DNA of 64,000 bases from Ceratopteris richardii (lineage: Eukaryota > Streptophyta > Polypodiopsida > Polypodiales > Pteridaceae): assembly GCA_020310875.1 (NCBI GenBank), contig CM035407.1:66963158-67027157 (forward strand), given 5' to 3'. Within the stretch, counting starts at the first letter, position 1, and every line of letters starts with the position of its first letter. Shown piece by piece: positions 22,373 through 34,579 of this stretch. Position numbers and translations under genes: made by a program. The notes beneath the pieces were generated by a model, which made no database searches, was not told the DNA's origin, and was given only the letters and a program-made list of their open reading frames with translations.

Positions 22373-23845
22373 CATGAATATGTCCATGCCACAAGGTAAA
22401 TCTGATGTGCATGTTTTCTACATAGATTCAGGTTGTTCCAATCGTGTGGTAAGAAATGTGGCCCTCCTGTCATATTTGGAAGATCCAATGAACAAGAATG
22501 AGGTACAAATAGGAGATGATATAAGACACCTTATGGAGAAAATAGGAAATGTCAAAGCACCTGATGGAAACATCAACTTACTCAGTAAGGTACTCTATGT
22601 CCCTACCATTACAAAGAATTTGATAAGTGTTGGGCACATAGTAGAGAAAGGGTTGCAAGTCAGGTTCAAAAAAGCAGGAGCATTTGTTGAAAATCCAAGT
22701 CAAGTGTTTACGAGAATTGCAAAAGCTAAAAAGACACGTAGATTTTTCACATTTGAATTACAAGACACTAGAAACATTGCTCTCTTTAACTATGGTAGTC
22801 AGACTATCATCGAATTGGAAGTATGGCACAAAAGGTTAGCACATATTGGTGAAAGATCATTAAAGCAAACTTGCAGGGACCAAAGTGTACTTGGACTCCC
22901 TAACTTGTCAAAAGAACACATGATTTATAAGTGTAGTGCATGTCAATTTGAAAAGTCTCATAGGTTACCATTCATGAAGAAAGGATATATGCATGGGGAT
23001 CTCTTGGAGTTGGTTAATATAGATGTATGGGGACCTAGCAAGGATGCTTCAATATCTGGATCAAGGTACTATGTCTTGTTCATTGATGATTGCAGTAGGT
23101 GGACTATATTATACTTTATGAAACACAAAGATGAAGTCTTTTCATGCTTCAAAGGATATTTGGCTCTTGTGGAGAATCAAACAGGTAAAACACTTAAAAG
23201 GATAAGGTCAGATAGAGGCTTCTCCCATGAATTTGATTCCTTTCTTCAAGAAAGAGGAATCAAAAGAGAGATCACTACAAGGTACAATCATGAGCAAAAT
23301 GGAGTGGCAAAAAGAAGGAATAGGACAACTGTTGAAGCTGCAAGGTCTATGCTAAATAAAAAGCACTTACCTAATTATTTATGGGTTGAGGTTGATCCAC
23401 ATCCACTTATTTGATTAATAGGTTACCTCCAAAATCACTTGATGGCATGACACCATATGAGGCTTGGAATGGAAGAAGACCAAGCTTGGATCATTGTAAG
23501 ATTTTTGGATGTGTTGCTTTTGCTCATGTTCCTTCACAGGTTATGGGCAAGATGGATCCCAAAGCAGAATGGTGTGTATCTATTGGATATGACAACAATC
23601 AAAAGGGATACAAATTATACAACCCAACAACCAAAGGATTCTTGGTGAGTAGAGATGTAGTATTTGGTGAGAATAGTTCTTGGTATGAAGACTCATGTAG
23701 AAAAGTCAACCTACCTTATGATCTTGAAGAAGATTTTCCAAAACTTGTTAAGGATAATTATTTTAAAGTTGAAGAGCAGGATACCTCAGAAGATGATGAA
23801 GCAACTCCGTATGAAAAAAATCAAAATGTGGAAGTGCAAAGGTAA
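22365..23845 (+). pseudogene. Copia B2 protease and integrase region
   Basis: Protease FYIDSGCSNR at about 22415, strand region VLYVPTITKNLISVGH, zinc region WHKRLAHIGE...CSACQFEKSH, integrase ELVNIDVWGP, RSDRGFSHEFDS and the QNGV-KRRNRT glutamate motif. The second piece (23411-23845) carries FGCVAFAHVPSQVMGKMD and the SIGYD box, then an acidic linker. Close in sequence to copia A's equivalent. It is broken. Confidence 0.85.
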
Positions 23846-25710
23846 AGAAAAAATGGAGGAACTTGGAAAAGAGGCCAAAACATCACATCATGGTCTAAGA
23901 AGGTCCATGAGGGAGAAAAGAAAGGTATGGGTTTGATACTTTTGTAGTCACTAAACATTCAATCTATCTAGCACAGAACATAAATCATCTGGAGCCTTGA
24001 ACATTTGAGGAAGCAAAAAAGAAATCAGAATGGAGGCATGCAATAGAAGAATAAATTAAAGCTCTTGAGGAAAATAACACTTGGGAGTTGGTTCCCAAGT
24101 CTCCATCAATGAAAGTGATAGGCTCAAGGTGGATCTACAAATTGAAGAAGAACACATATGGCTCCATTAATAGGTATAAGTCAAGGCTTGTGGCAAAAGG
24201 CTTTGCATAAACTCAGGGAATTGATTATGAGGAGACCTTCTTTCCTGTGTCAAATATGCCTACTATTAAGGTTTTGCTTAGTATTGCCTCTTCCAAGAAT
24301 TGGAAGATACTTCAATTGGATGTAAAAAATGCATGGATAATAGTCCATAGGAATCAAGTCCTGGGGGACAGACAATCAGTAAGGCATGTTCTATTCGAGA
24401 CGAAATAGGGGCTAAAGAAAATTGTAAGGTTTTTGATTCCCTGATAGCTGAAAATTCTCCGAAAGTATGAAAAGCTGGAGGACTTTCAACCATCCATTCA
24501 AATATGGTTGAATTCTATTCACCAGCCCGAGGACTTGGAGCACACCTGTTCCCACTACTCAAAGTTTTGAAAACTACTATGAAAAAATGAGGGATCCCCG
24601 ATACAAGAACATAAAGGCCAAAACTACTTAAGGCATTCCATCCAATGTAAGCATCTGGATAATCAGGGATGCGACATGGCATACCTGTCAGATATGGCAC
24701 AACCACCTCGTTTTGAGAATGACATATATCCTAATTATGTGTGTAGATTTAATAAATATTTATATAGACTCAAACAAGCCCCAAGGGCTTGGAATCAAAG
24801 GCTTGTCTCATTCTTGCAGGACAAAGGATTTCAATCTGGCAAGGCGGATCCATCACTATTCATAAAACGGAGTAATTCTGAAGTCATCTATTTACGTGTG
24901 TATGTAGATGATATTATACTTATAGGAAATGATACAGATGGCATGAAGAGAATGAAAGAAGAGATGAGAGTAGAATTCAAGATAAGTGATTTGGGTTCAC
25001 TTACCTACTTCCTAGGATTGGAAGTTGTCTACAAAGATCATGGTTTGTTCCTTAGTGAAAGAAAGTACATTAAAGACATATTGGCAAAATTCAAGATGCA
25101 AGATTGTAGGATTGCACGTACTCCAATGAAGGTTAATCATAAATTGAGCTCACATGAAGGTGAATTCATAGAAGATTTGATAGGTTATCAAAGCTTTGTG
25201 GGTAGTTTGAACTATGCCACATTGATAAGGGTTGATATATGTTATAGTGTGAGTGTGTTAAGTCAATTTATGCACACACCTAGGAAACCTTACATGGAGG
25301 CTGCCAACAGGATACTTAGATATCTCAAAAGGACCATGAATGAGGGGTTATATTACCCTTATGTATTTGATTTAAGTTTGAAATTTTTCTTTAATGCAGA
25401 TTGGGCTGGCTCCAAGGAAATTGAATACAGAGGTCTTGCTATAATGACTCAAGAAAAGATCTTGCTCTCTCTTCTACTGAAACTGAATACAGAGGTCTTG
25501 CTATAACGACTCAAGAAGCTATGATGATGAAGATACTATTCAGAGATCTTGGATTGGAATTTGGGATTCAAACTATTTTTTGTGACAATATGAGCTCTAT
25601 TCACTTAGCTGCTCATCCAATTTTTCATGCAAGGACTAAACATATTTAAGTTCATTATCACTATGTAAGAGAGAAAATTGTGAGAAAAGAGATTCAAATA
25701 TCATATGTGT
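23846..25710 (+). pseudogene. Copia B2 reverse transcriptase and RNase H region, split by a mitochondrial insert
   Basis: RT begins with ENNTWELVPKSPSMKVIGS near 24070 and reaches LQLDVKNA at 24334. After the insert it continues at 24693 with [22 protein letters not shown] and YVDDIILIGND. RNase H follows (FNADWAGS; HARTKHI near 25640). It is broken. Confidence 0.85.
24335..24692 (-). pseudogene. cox1: Mitochondrial cox1 3' end in nuclear DNA (NUMT)
   Basis: The minus strand encodes the C-terminal end of cytochrome c oxidase subunit 1: [33 protein letters not shown], then [19 protein letters not shown]. These are the hallmark last ~75 residues of plant COX1, on helix XII and the C-tail. About 150 bp after the expected stop are carried too, so the piece came from mitochondrial DNA or unspliced transcript with its 3' flank. 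It interrupts the copia B2 RT between LDVKNA and the QPP-RFE region. Against the usual plant codons it has TGT for CGT, TAG for CAG, TTT for CTT, TCA for CCA, and CGG where Trp TGG is expected. It is not functional here. Confidence 0.88.
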
Positions 25711-26296
25711 TGTTGATATATTTAGGTAGTGATGTGTGTGAATACTCTAGGACCGTCGGGGCACTTTTTTCCCTCTTTAGGAGGTTTTTTTCCCTCGGCT
25801 TGTATATACGCCTATTGCCCTAATGGGCTACTTATTTGTACATTCTCTAGTAATACATCTAGTATTGTGTGTTGTGCTCCAAGCTTCTTCTTCTTCCTTG
25901 TGCTATTCGCGTGCTTTTGTAGACGTCTAACTCCAACAATTGGTATCATAGCAGGTCGTCGCTTCATCTAGGGCACCATCGACACTCCTCCAATTGCAGT
26001 CTCAGAATTTCACGAATTTTGGTGAACATACTCAGCATGTTTCCAAGATCAAAAGAGATTCGCTTTGTGGTGCCGAAATCACGATTTGAGCTCGTTTCGG
26101 CCTCCGAACGCATTATCATAGTGCTTGTGTAGGCTATTTCGTCTTTTTGTGCCGAAGGCATATACCAATTTTTGTTCGCCAGTATAAGCATCTCGAAGTT
26201 TGCTACAGATCTAGCAGAATTTGTCTAGATAGTTCTGTTCAACTTTTTGAGATACAGTCAATTTTCTGCATCAAGGTATTTTAGTCACCAGCCATT
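25711..26296 (+). mobile_element. Copia C: 5' LTR and leader only
   Basis: LTR 25711-25938 (TGTTGATATATTTAGG...TAACTCCAACA, 228 bp), then a tRNA-iMet-type primer site TGGTATCATAGCAGG at 25941 and the untranslated leader. The match to the leader of copia D (37190-37523, -) runs up to the gag start codon and then changes to gypsy sequence at 26297. The left flank is copia B2. It is a fragment. Confidence 0.85.
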
Positions 26297-27730
26297 CAAA
26301 CCCTATATTAGACCCTTGAATAACCCTCAATTTACTTTCAAAACTTAAATAAACCCTTAATTAACCCTTCATTTTTAATCAAATATCCACAACTACCTTT
26401 GAAAACTCTTTCTAAATACTTTCCATCTTTGTACTGGACCCAAATCATCAAAACTTTTTGTCCTGCAAAAATTTAAGATCAAACTCAAGTTAAAATTTCA
26501 TAAATTATTAAAAATTAGTTTAATCAATTGATCTTTAATTTTTAATAATATTTTAAGAGGGATAAAATCTTTTTGACATCCGTCCCCATTAAACCTGCAC
26601 ATCGTCCCGATGGGCCAACCTGCAGATTCAAGTGGAACGTATCAAATTCTTTGTAAATAAATTTTAAATTTTCAAAGTTTTATTTTATCATGCATGCATA
26701 CTTTGTGCAATTAAAAAGATTAGTACAAATCTTCTAAAAAATCAAAGTAGATATAAGTCATATAATATCATGTTATATCTCTGAATCCACATTTAAACAA
26801 GCATTTATAGGAATAAACCATAAGTGTCATAGTCCTTCTGTTCATGTAACTAGTTTGGAATAAGTAACTTTTCTTGCATAACAGCATATACTAAAACTTT
26901 CTCATCAGTTAATAGAATTATTTGACTCCTACGTTTATTTCCTATGGTCTGACTCTCCATCATTTCTTTTTTATTTTTCATTTCATTTTTTTCTTGTTTT
27001 ATTACTTCATCCCAACTCAGCTCTTTATTTATTTTGAACAAATCGGCCTATACCAAAATTGGGTGCGACTCCTGGACTTCTCCACCTAGCCAAGTTTTAC
27101 CCACTCGTCTGCCAATCCGGTATAGCACACGACAAAACTACATCAACCCTACATGAAATTGACATCGGATCGTGCCTCTGGCCACCCAACGAGAGTGACT
27201 CCACCCACCTACCGACCCATGCAGGCGCATGACAACATAAAGGTTAGGCCTATGATGAAACTAGCATCAGCTCGTGGTCTTGATCACCCAACCAAGGTTA
27301 TTCCACCCGCCTACTAGCCCATCATAGCGCACCAACATCAAACACATACATATAGGTTAAATTGGGTATGAAGTTTTATCTTTTGATTCATTTGGAGGTG
27401 AGATCTCATAAGGAATAAATAGTAAGATACAAAAATCCCACTTGCTAATGGATAAAATTTTCAGCATATACATGTATTCATTATAAGACTACCATTTCTT
27501 CCACAAGCTTCCAATTCCAAACACTTCTATTTAACTATCATGCATCAATCATAAATATAACAGATATTTAACATCTTAAATTCTTCTTGATTTTAAAAAA
27601 AATTTGAACATATCCTTTTAACCCATTCAGTAATGGAGTGCATATACACAAAAAATAAAACAAATCTTTAATTAAAACTTTTTCACCTGATTAAAACAAA
27701 TCTTAAATCTTCATCAGCATCTTCATCAAT
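26297..27730 (-). other. Element E 3' region, minus copy
   Basis: Aligns in reverse with 44602-46040. It holds a threefold ~100-bp repeat at 27060-27345 (GGCGGGTGGAGT-CAC type) and AT-rich sequence. It probably includes LTR sequence, but I cannot place the LTR ends. Confidence 0.65.
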
Positions 27731-28850
27731 CTCGTCAATCTCATAATCTTCATTATTTCGTTTCTTGAACAGTTTAATCCTTTTCCCTACAATTAAATTT
27801 TGCAACAAAGAACCATCAAATTCCCTAAGTTTAAATGTACCATTATCAAGAACCGTTACTACTACATACGGACCAAACCATCTTTTAATTTACTTCTTCC
27901 TAGCATCATACTGTGTATCAAAAGTACTATCGTAAACTAATACCCAATCATCTACTTCTATAGTACGAGGCCTAAGTCTATGTTTTTTATCAAAATAGAT
28001 TTTATTTTTAAGTCGTGATTCTCTAACTTTTTGTATAGCTTCTTCAATCATTTTATTTCGTAGATCTAACTGCATAATCCTAATAGAAATCAGATCTTCA
28101 CGAGTCATCTCATTATTGCACAGAAGCGTTGTCCATGAAATAATCTAGGTCTGGATAGGAAAAATTGGCTTCTGACAGTACATTAGTTCTGCAGGCATAA
28201 ATCCTATAGACCTAGTACACGTCATTCTGTCTGCCCATAGTGTGAAAGGAAGGAACCTAGGCCACTGCTTTATATCACCATTGCAGGCCTTAGAGATTGT
28301 CTTCACAATCTTCACAATGGATGGATGACCTCATTCAATCTTACAACTAGACTCGGGATTATAAGCAGTTGTGAGAGATAGACAAATCCCATGCTAGTCA
28401 AAGAATTCTCTTGCCACTCGAGCATCTAACTCACCCCTATCTGCTACTATATTTTCTACATAGCCAAATCTAGAAATAACTTCTTCTAACAAAAATCTAC
28501 ATATGTTATAAGTAGTTTTAGTACAAAGAGCTCTACCCTCTACATGATTAGTCAAATCTTCCCTAGCTAATACTATATACCTCATCCTATCTAAACCTTT
28601 AGGCATGGTCACTAAATCAACTACCCACTTGTAATGAATACAAGGAGGGTAAGTCGGGTGCAGAGGTTCCCTATGTCTATCTGATGAATGTACCTGACAA
28701 GTAGTACAAGTACTTACAAAGTCACGTATATTCACATACGTACCTGGCCACCAATAAGCTTCTCTAATTTTATCATACGTCGCATAGAAGCCTTTATGTC
28801 CTGCCCAAAGGGTTTCATGCATGTCTATCATAACTCTATTTTGAAGGTTT
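27730..28850 (-). pseudogene. Element E integrase, minus copy
   Basis: The zinc-binding region HETLWAGHKGFYATYDKIREAYWWPG...CTTCQ is HHCC-like. The core follows with the YKWVVDLVTMP aspartate, VADRGE and the LTTAYNPE segment. The tail has DDWVLVYDS and LREFDGSLL and ends in an acidic Glu/Asp-rich stretch. No chromodomain is seen. It is broken. Confidence 0.82.
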
Positions 28851-29186
28851 TAATTTCCTAAAACTCGTTGCGGACATCTAATTTTACCTTTTGCATAACG
28901 CCAAATAAAACCATCCTTTAAAAAGAAATTAAATGCACGTTTCCTAATGTCTCTAAACCTATTAGCTGACCAAACAGGTAATTGTTTTAAAGTGCTAAGA
29001 TAATATCCTATATCATACCAAATTCCCTCCTATTCTTTTTCATTAAATTTTCCATACATATAAACATCAGAAATATAAGTAATCACATTTGATTCAATTT
29101 CAGTCATGTCATCAGTTTCAAACTTAGCCCTAGAAAGCATATCTGCTACAGAGTTAGTTTTCCTAGAAATATGATTTAAAACAGGA
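28851..29186 (-). other. Element E RNase H to integrase spacer, minus copy
   Basis: Decayed coding-like sequence that matches 43299-43480 in part (the DIGYYLSSLKQLP region and the FLKDGFIWR segment). No separate feature is seen. Confidence 0.5.
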
Positions 29187-30245
29187 TTAATAAACTCCTA
29201 TAGAATATTCCTTGTCAGATTTTAATGTAGTAACTAATCCCCATAATTCGCGTTTTATTTGTGGATAATGTTTTTGAGTTTCATGTAAAATTTTGGCCCC
29301 AAATCTAATAGCATATCTATTTCCCTCACTATCATCTTGTGCAATTACCCATCCTATACCTATGGGACTTGTATCTACAGTTAAAATAATTGGTTTATTA
29401 TTTGCGTAATTTACACGTTTTAAAATAGGTGCATTAGAAAGAAAACTTTTTAATTTCTTCATTGCTTTAATATGAGTTTCAATCCATTTAAATTTCCTAT
29501 TTTTCCTAAGTAGATCATACAACGGATTAGCTACATGGGCATAATGCGGTATCCAAACAACATAAAAAACACATGCTCCTAAGAAACGTCTTACTTCACT
29601 AATGTTCCTACAAGCTTCATATAATTTATTTATAGCATCCACTTTTGGTGGATAAGGCCTACGACCATAGTATCCATATAAACGTCCTACAATAAGAACT
29701 TCATTAACACCAAATACTGATTTTTCTATGGAAAATGTTAATCCTACTTCTTCAAATCTTTTAAGTATTTTCTCACAATCTGAAATATGAATAGATACAA
29801 ACTTCCTACATCCTAAAGAATCTAATGTTTCATCTTTTTCCTTTTCTTCACAGCCTTTAATCAGAATATCATCTTTAAAGGGCATGGCCACATTAGGAAT
29901 AAAATCATGAAGAACCATATTCATTGCATTCATCATATGTGCTACCGAGTTTGTAGCTCCTTGAGGTAGAGTACACATATAGACTAAACCTAAAGGAGAC
30001 TTCATTGTAGTTATATCTCTACTCTCAGTAGCAAGCTCGAACTGATCATAACCAGAATATAAATCACCCATAGAATAGATAGAATGCCCAACAAAGGCTT
30101 CTGCAAATTCTCCTACAATAGGGCCAGTTCCTACATTCCTAATTGTAACTTTATCTACGGGTTGTAAATCTTGGATAAATCTAAGCTTCCCATTCTTTTT
30201 AGCAACAGTAAACCATCTATTGGAAATATGGGGTGCAGATTCCAA
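29187..30245 (-). pseudogene. Element E reverse transcriptase and RNase H, minus copy
   Basis: A 352-codon open stretch. It shows SNRWFTVAKKNGKLRFIQDLQP, the GDLYSGYDQFELA strand with the first catalytic Asp, LPQGATNSVAHMMN, the FKDDILIKG active-site box and RRFLGACVFYVVWIPHYA. RNase H starts with ILTVDTSPIGIGWVIAQDD. The wording (LPQGATN, SGYDQ, RFLGAC) resembles a gypsy lineage I associate with fungi and seed-free plants rather than flowering-plant chromoviruses. The element is a fossil. Confidence 0.82.
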
Positions 30246-30291
30246 GAAATATGGGCTACGGTAAATATAGTCATTGGAGATACTATTCTAG

Positions 30292-31506
30292 GGTACTCAA
30301 GGACAAAAAGTGATAGAAGCAATGCTTAAGGAAAAAGGGAAGTTCACTAGGGTAAATGCAACTAATTATCTAGATACATTTGAAGATATAGCAAAACTAC
30401 ATGGTTTGTCTATATCTAAGTGGGTAACTTATTTGGTAAGGCTTGCTATAGGGTCAGCTATAAGTGTAATTGAACCTCATAGTGAGCTTGAATGGGATGA
30501 CTTTAGGAAACAAATGCATAAGGAGTTCTACCTTGAAGATTATAGTCAAGATAGTAGAGAAGGGTTCATGAAATGGCTTAGCACTCCTAAGGCTCATATT
30601 TCCCTTATACAATTGCACGGAGAGTTTATGAAAAGGTTTTCACAGTTGCCAGAACAGGATAGGACTACACTCACACCTGACATAGTTCTATATTTCCTAA
30701 AGGTATTACCTTCTGATATTAGAAGTGAAGCTGAAAGGAGGCTTGAGGGACCCAGGAAAAAATATGGCCTTACGGATGACTAGGGAGCATTAAAACAAGT
30801 AGTAGAGGCAGTAGCTCAGATGAAACAAAGGCAAACATTACTTTATGATAACAATCTAAGTTTCCCACCAATATGTCCCACTACTCCAATTCCGAAATTT
30901 AATTCTAGTACCACTGACCAAGCCTCAACATCAAAAATTCCTAGTGAACTACAATTTGAAATATTATTTACTAAATTAGATAATATGATGCAAATGCATA
31001 CGAATATGTCTAAAGAAGTAGCTACACTTCAAAATATAGTTTATTCATTAACTACTCAAGATAGGATAATTGTAGGACCTCAATTTACTAATGCCCCTCA
31101 AATAAATCCAATGCTTGTAGCACCTTTTATGACTCAACCAATAGCTCAAAGTAATGAATAGAGGGGCGCACCTACCCGACGATGTGTTTGGTGTGATTCT
31201 ACAAATCACATGTCCTATGCTTGTGAAGCTTTAAAAGAAGCGAAGGAAAGAAAACTAGTAATAGATATAGATAAAAAATTATGTGATTATCGCACCCACC
31301 TGCCATTAGCTGTAAATTGGGGAAAAGGGGGTATGCAAAAGCTATATGAAAATATATCTAAAGCACCAAAAAGCTCTTCTGCAGTTAGGTTAGAATGTGA
31401 TGAGAGTGATCTAGAAGATGAAAACTCTAATGAAACTAAAAATTATTCAATTGAAGCATTAATAAAAGTCAGGGACGATATAATGCATAAAACAGCATGG
31501 GACTAA
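30292..31506 (+). pseudogene. Element E gag, plus-strand half
   Basis: The frame opens near 30310 (MIEAMLKEKGKFTRVNATNY). The helical retrotransposon gag domain (EWDDFRKQMHKEFYLED...LHGEFMKRF) occupies the first ~130 residues. A Thr/Ser/Pro linker follows, then a zinc knuckle CVWCDSTNHMSYACE (C-x2-C-x4-H-x4-C) near 31180, then a conserved basic/acidic tail (LPLAVNWGKGGMQKLYEN). It begins directly at the junction with the inverted RT, without LTR or primer site. It is broken. Confidence 0.8.
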
Positions 31507-32614
31507 CCTGTCGATCATTTCTCTATCTTTTCACATATAGCAAATGTGGAAGAGAAGAGAAAACGAGATGAAACTCAAGATATAGATGAAGCCAATCGAA
31601 GGGTAACTAGAAAACAGTTAAGGGAAGAACCTAATAATGTTCAACTTAAGGAAAACACAAATTTAGACTCAAATGAATAAAAAAGAAGAGAAATAAGGGA
31701 TCGGAAACAACCTAAAATATCAAACAAACCTTTAGATTCAAAGCCTAGTGAACAAACATAACAAAATGAGGAAAAAACAAAGAAACCTAAACGAATTCCT
31801 AAAGCCATTTTAACCTTAGAATTAGAATAGAAAAATGATGCAAAAGAAATACTTTACGACATACTTTTGAAAACTCAAGTGACTATGTGACTTGAACAAT
31901 TATTTTCTATAGCTAAACTTAAATTTAAAGAAAACTTTATAAAAATGATTAATAGAAAAAGATTCCCACTTAATACTGATATTGAAATGCAAGAAAATGT
32001 AGATGTGTCTCATATCTCAAAAGATCTTCTTTCTTCTGACTTTGATGATGAGGAAGAAAGTGAAGGTTATGTCAATAAAAATTTTCTAGGTCGGATTCTT
32101 CCAGATAATATAAATGAACAATCTGAAAGTAATTATAAAAAGAGTTTTTGGGCTAGAGGAACACCTAAAATAAAAGTAAACTTAGGAGATAGAAAAAAGT
32201 CATGTATAGCTTTAACTTTATTAGATTCAAGTTCTGAAATTAATGTAATCTCAAAATAATTATATGATAAATTTAGATGGCCGATAGATAAACAACATGG
32301 GTGGATAATGAGAACGACAGATAATGGATGTGGTGCACTTTTGGGAGCTTGTGCAAACATTCCAATTTTAATAGGAGGAATAACTAAAACATTTCATTTT
32401 TCCATTCAAGATAATTGTTCTTACGAAATCATTTTAGGACAATCGTTTATTTGCGAAACACGAATGGAAACAAAAGTAATGGAAGACGGCTCTGCGTATG
32501 CTAGAATTAGATCAAAAGATAATTTGCAATCATTACAAGTTATGATTGTAAATCCAAATCACACTAGAAATCGAGAACAAATTAGGCAAACACCAATCCG
32601 ATCACAAGAGAAGT
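31507..32614 (+). pseudogene. Element E linker and protease region
   Basis: Lys/Glu/Asn-rich linker, then a retropepsin-like part around 32160-32470: ALTLLDSSSEINVISK, the flap-side strands GALLGACANIPILIGGITKTFHF, and EIILGQSFICETRMETKV, the usual I-L-G-x-x-F end. It is interrupted at 32615 by copia D. It is broken. Confidence 0.78.
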
Positions 32615-32845
32615 TGTTGGAGTTAGACGTCTGCGGAAGCATGCGAACAGCACAAGGAGGAAGAAGAAGCTTGGAGCACCAACACACAATACTGAATGTA
32701 TTACTAGAGAATGTACAAAGATAAGTAGCCCATTAGGGCAATAGGCGTATATACAAGACGGGGGAAAAAAACCTCCTAAAGAGGGAAAAAAGTGCCCCGG
32801 CGGTCCTAGTGTGTTCACACACATCACTACCTAAATATATCAACA
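32615..32845 (-). repeat. 3' LTR of copia D
   Basis: On the minus strand TGTTGATATATTTAGG...TCTAACTCCAACA, 231 bp, preceded by the purine tract CCCAGGGGGGGATT. Near-identical to 37524-37753, 43068-43298 and 25711-25938. Confidence 0.9.
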
Positions 32846-32920
32846 AATCCCCCCCTGGGAGTGATGCGGTGAACAAGGAGCTGGCACTCATGTATAAGGA
32901 AGTGCCAAGCTATGTGGAAA

Positions 32921-34499
32921 TCACTTCACAAAAGAAAGTAAGCCCAAAGCTTTGCGGAAAGCTTCAAACTTCTCCCTAGGCAGAGCCTTCGTGAAAAGGT
33001 TTGCAATGTTCTCCTGCGTGGGCACATATGCCAAGCTGATCTCCCCAGTAGAGAGCCTCTCCCTGACATAGTGATAATGAACCTCAATGTTCTTAGTGCG
33101 AGCATGGAACATAGGGTCCTCGCAACTGCCAATGCGCTCTGACTGTCAGTGAAGATGGTGGTGGCAGAAGATTGGCCAACACCCAAATCAGCCATAAGGC
33201 GTCTGAGCCACACATACTCAACAGTCGCTGTGAAAGCTGCCCTATACTCAGCCTCACAACTGGAAGTGGCCACAGTAGGCTGCTTCTTGCTCAACCAAGA
33301 TATACATGAGCTACCAAGCATGAAGCAAAAACCACTAGTGGACACATGAGTGTCATAGCAACTAGCCCAATCTGAGTCAGAAAAAGCATGCAAATTTGGC
33401 GGTAGTGATCCCCCCTTGGGATAGAACAACCCAAGTATCTGAGTACCACTCAAGTAGCGAAAGATGCACTTAACTGCTTTCCAATGCGTGACTCCTGGGC
33501 AATGCATAAACCTGCTCATTTGTGAGACAGCAAACTGAATATCTGGCCGAGTAATGCACAAGTAGATCAAGCATCCAACAGCCTACTGATAGAGAACAAC
33601 ATCAAATGCATCTCCAGCATCATGAAGACTCAATCGTAAACCTGTCTCCATAGGAGTGGCAATAGGCTTACAGTCTTCAAGGCCAAAACGCTGCAATAAT
33701 GTGTCAATATATTTCGTTTGACACAAATCCATTCCACCATCAACTTGCATAAACTGAATGCCCAAATAGTGATGCAAATGCCCCAAATCAGACATCTCAA
33801 ATGAGGCATGCAAATCAGCCTTGAAATCAGCAATATGCTTCTCAATAGGACCCCAGTGAGCAGCATGTCGTCAACATAGACAACAATGATCAGAAGCACA
33901 TCATTACCACGCTCAACATATAAGGTGCTTTCAGTTGGACTGTTCTCAAAACCATGTGCAACCAGATAGGCATGTATCTTCTCATACCAAGCATGTGGTG
34001 CTTGCTTTAAACCATATAATGCCTTCTTTAACCTGCACACCTCATTTTCATGCCCTTTCTACACAAAGCCACGGGGCTGAAAAACATACACTTCTTCATG
34101 CAAGTCACCATTCAGAAATGTTGTTTTAATGTCCAACTGCTGTACATTCCAAGCATGATGGGTTGCAAGTGCACAAATGCTCCGAACAGTAGTCATACAT
34201 CATGTAGGTGCAAAGGTCTCATCAAAATCAATGCCTCTTTCCTACGCATAACCCTTTGCAACAAGCCTAACCTTATACCTATCAACTGTAATATCAGGTT
34301 TACGCTTTAGCTTGTATACCCACTTAGTGCCAATGGCCTTCTTGCCAGGAGGCAAGTCACATAAAGACCATGTACCATTCTTCATTATAGCATCATATTC
34401 GGATTGCATAGCAGCCATCCAATTTTTTGAATTCTGTGCTTCATCAAAAGAAACAGGCTCATTCTCATCACAGAGACTAGACCAGCCATAGCATAGCAA
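32921..34499 (-). pseudogene. Copia D reverse transcriptase and RNase H region
   Basis: [50 protein letters not shown] and VVYVDDMLLTG. RNase H: FSDSDWASCYDTHVSTSG, SSCEAEYRAAF, and the closing IEVHYHYVRERLSTGEI...NLFTKALP. The parallel region of copia F (41496-42992) is open for 404 codons. It is broken here. Confidence 0.87.
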
Positions 34500-34579
34500 T
34501 CTGATGCAAAGGAGGCACTATGAGAGCCTGAACGAGTACGATATGACAAAGGTGCATCTAATTTGTTGTCATGCAAAGT

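Larger units (their letters stand above)
22094..25710 (+). mobile_element. Ty1/copia fragment B2 (gag zinc knuckle to RNase H)
   Basis: A second copia body of the same broad lineage as copia A. It has a gag zinc knuckle at 22141-22185, a protease, an integrase, an RT interrupted by a mitochondrial insert (24335-24692), and RNase H. It stops at 25710, where copia C's LTR begins. It has several breaks and no recognisable own 3' LTR in the window. Confidence 0.85.
26297..30291 (-). mobile_element. Ty3/gypsy element E, minus-strand half (RT to 3' region)
   Basis: On the minus strand: RT and RNase H (30245-29187), integrase (28850-27730) and a long AT-rich 3' region (27730-26297). It is a near-copy, in inverted orientation, of 38455-39032 plus 43299-46040. 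At 30291 it meets, head to head, the gag of the plus-strand half. gag and protease are absent from this half. It has several breaks. Confidence 0.85.

Noticed and set aside
24335-24692. Functional nuclear-transferred cox1
   Set aside because: Only the last ~75 codons are present, inside a retroelement, without a targeting sequence or intact frame.
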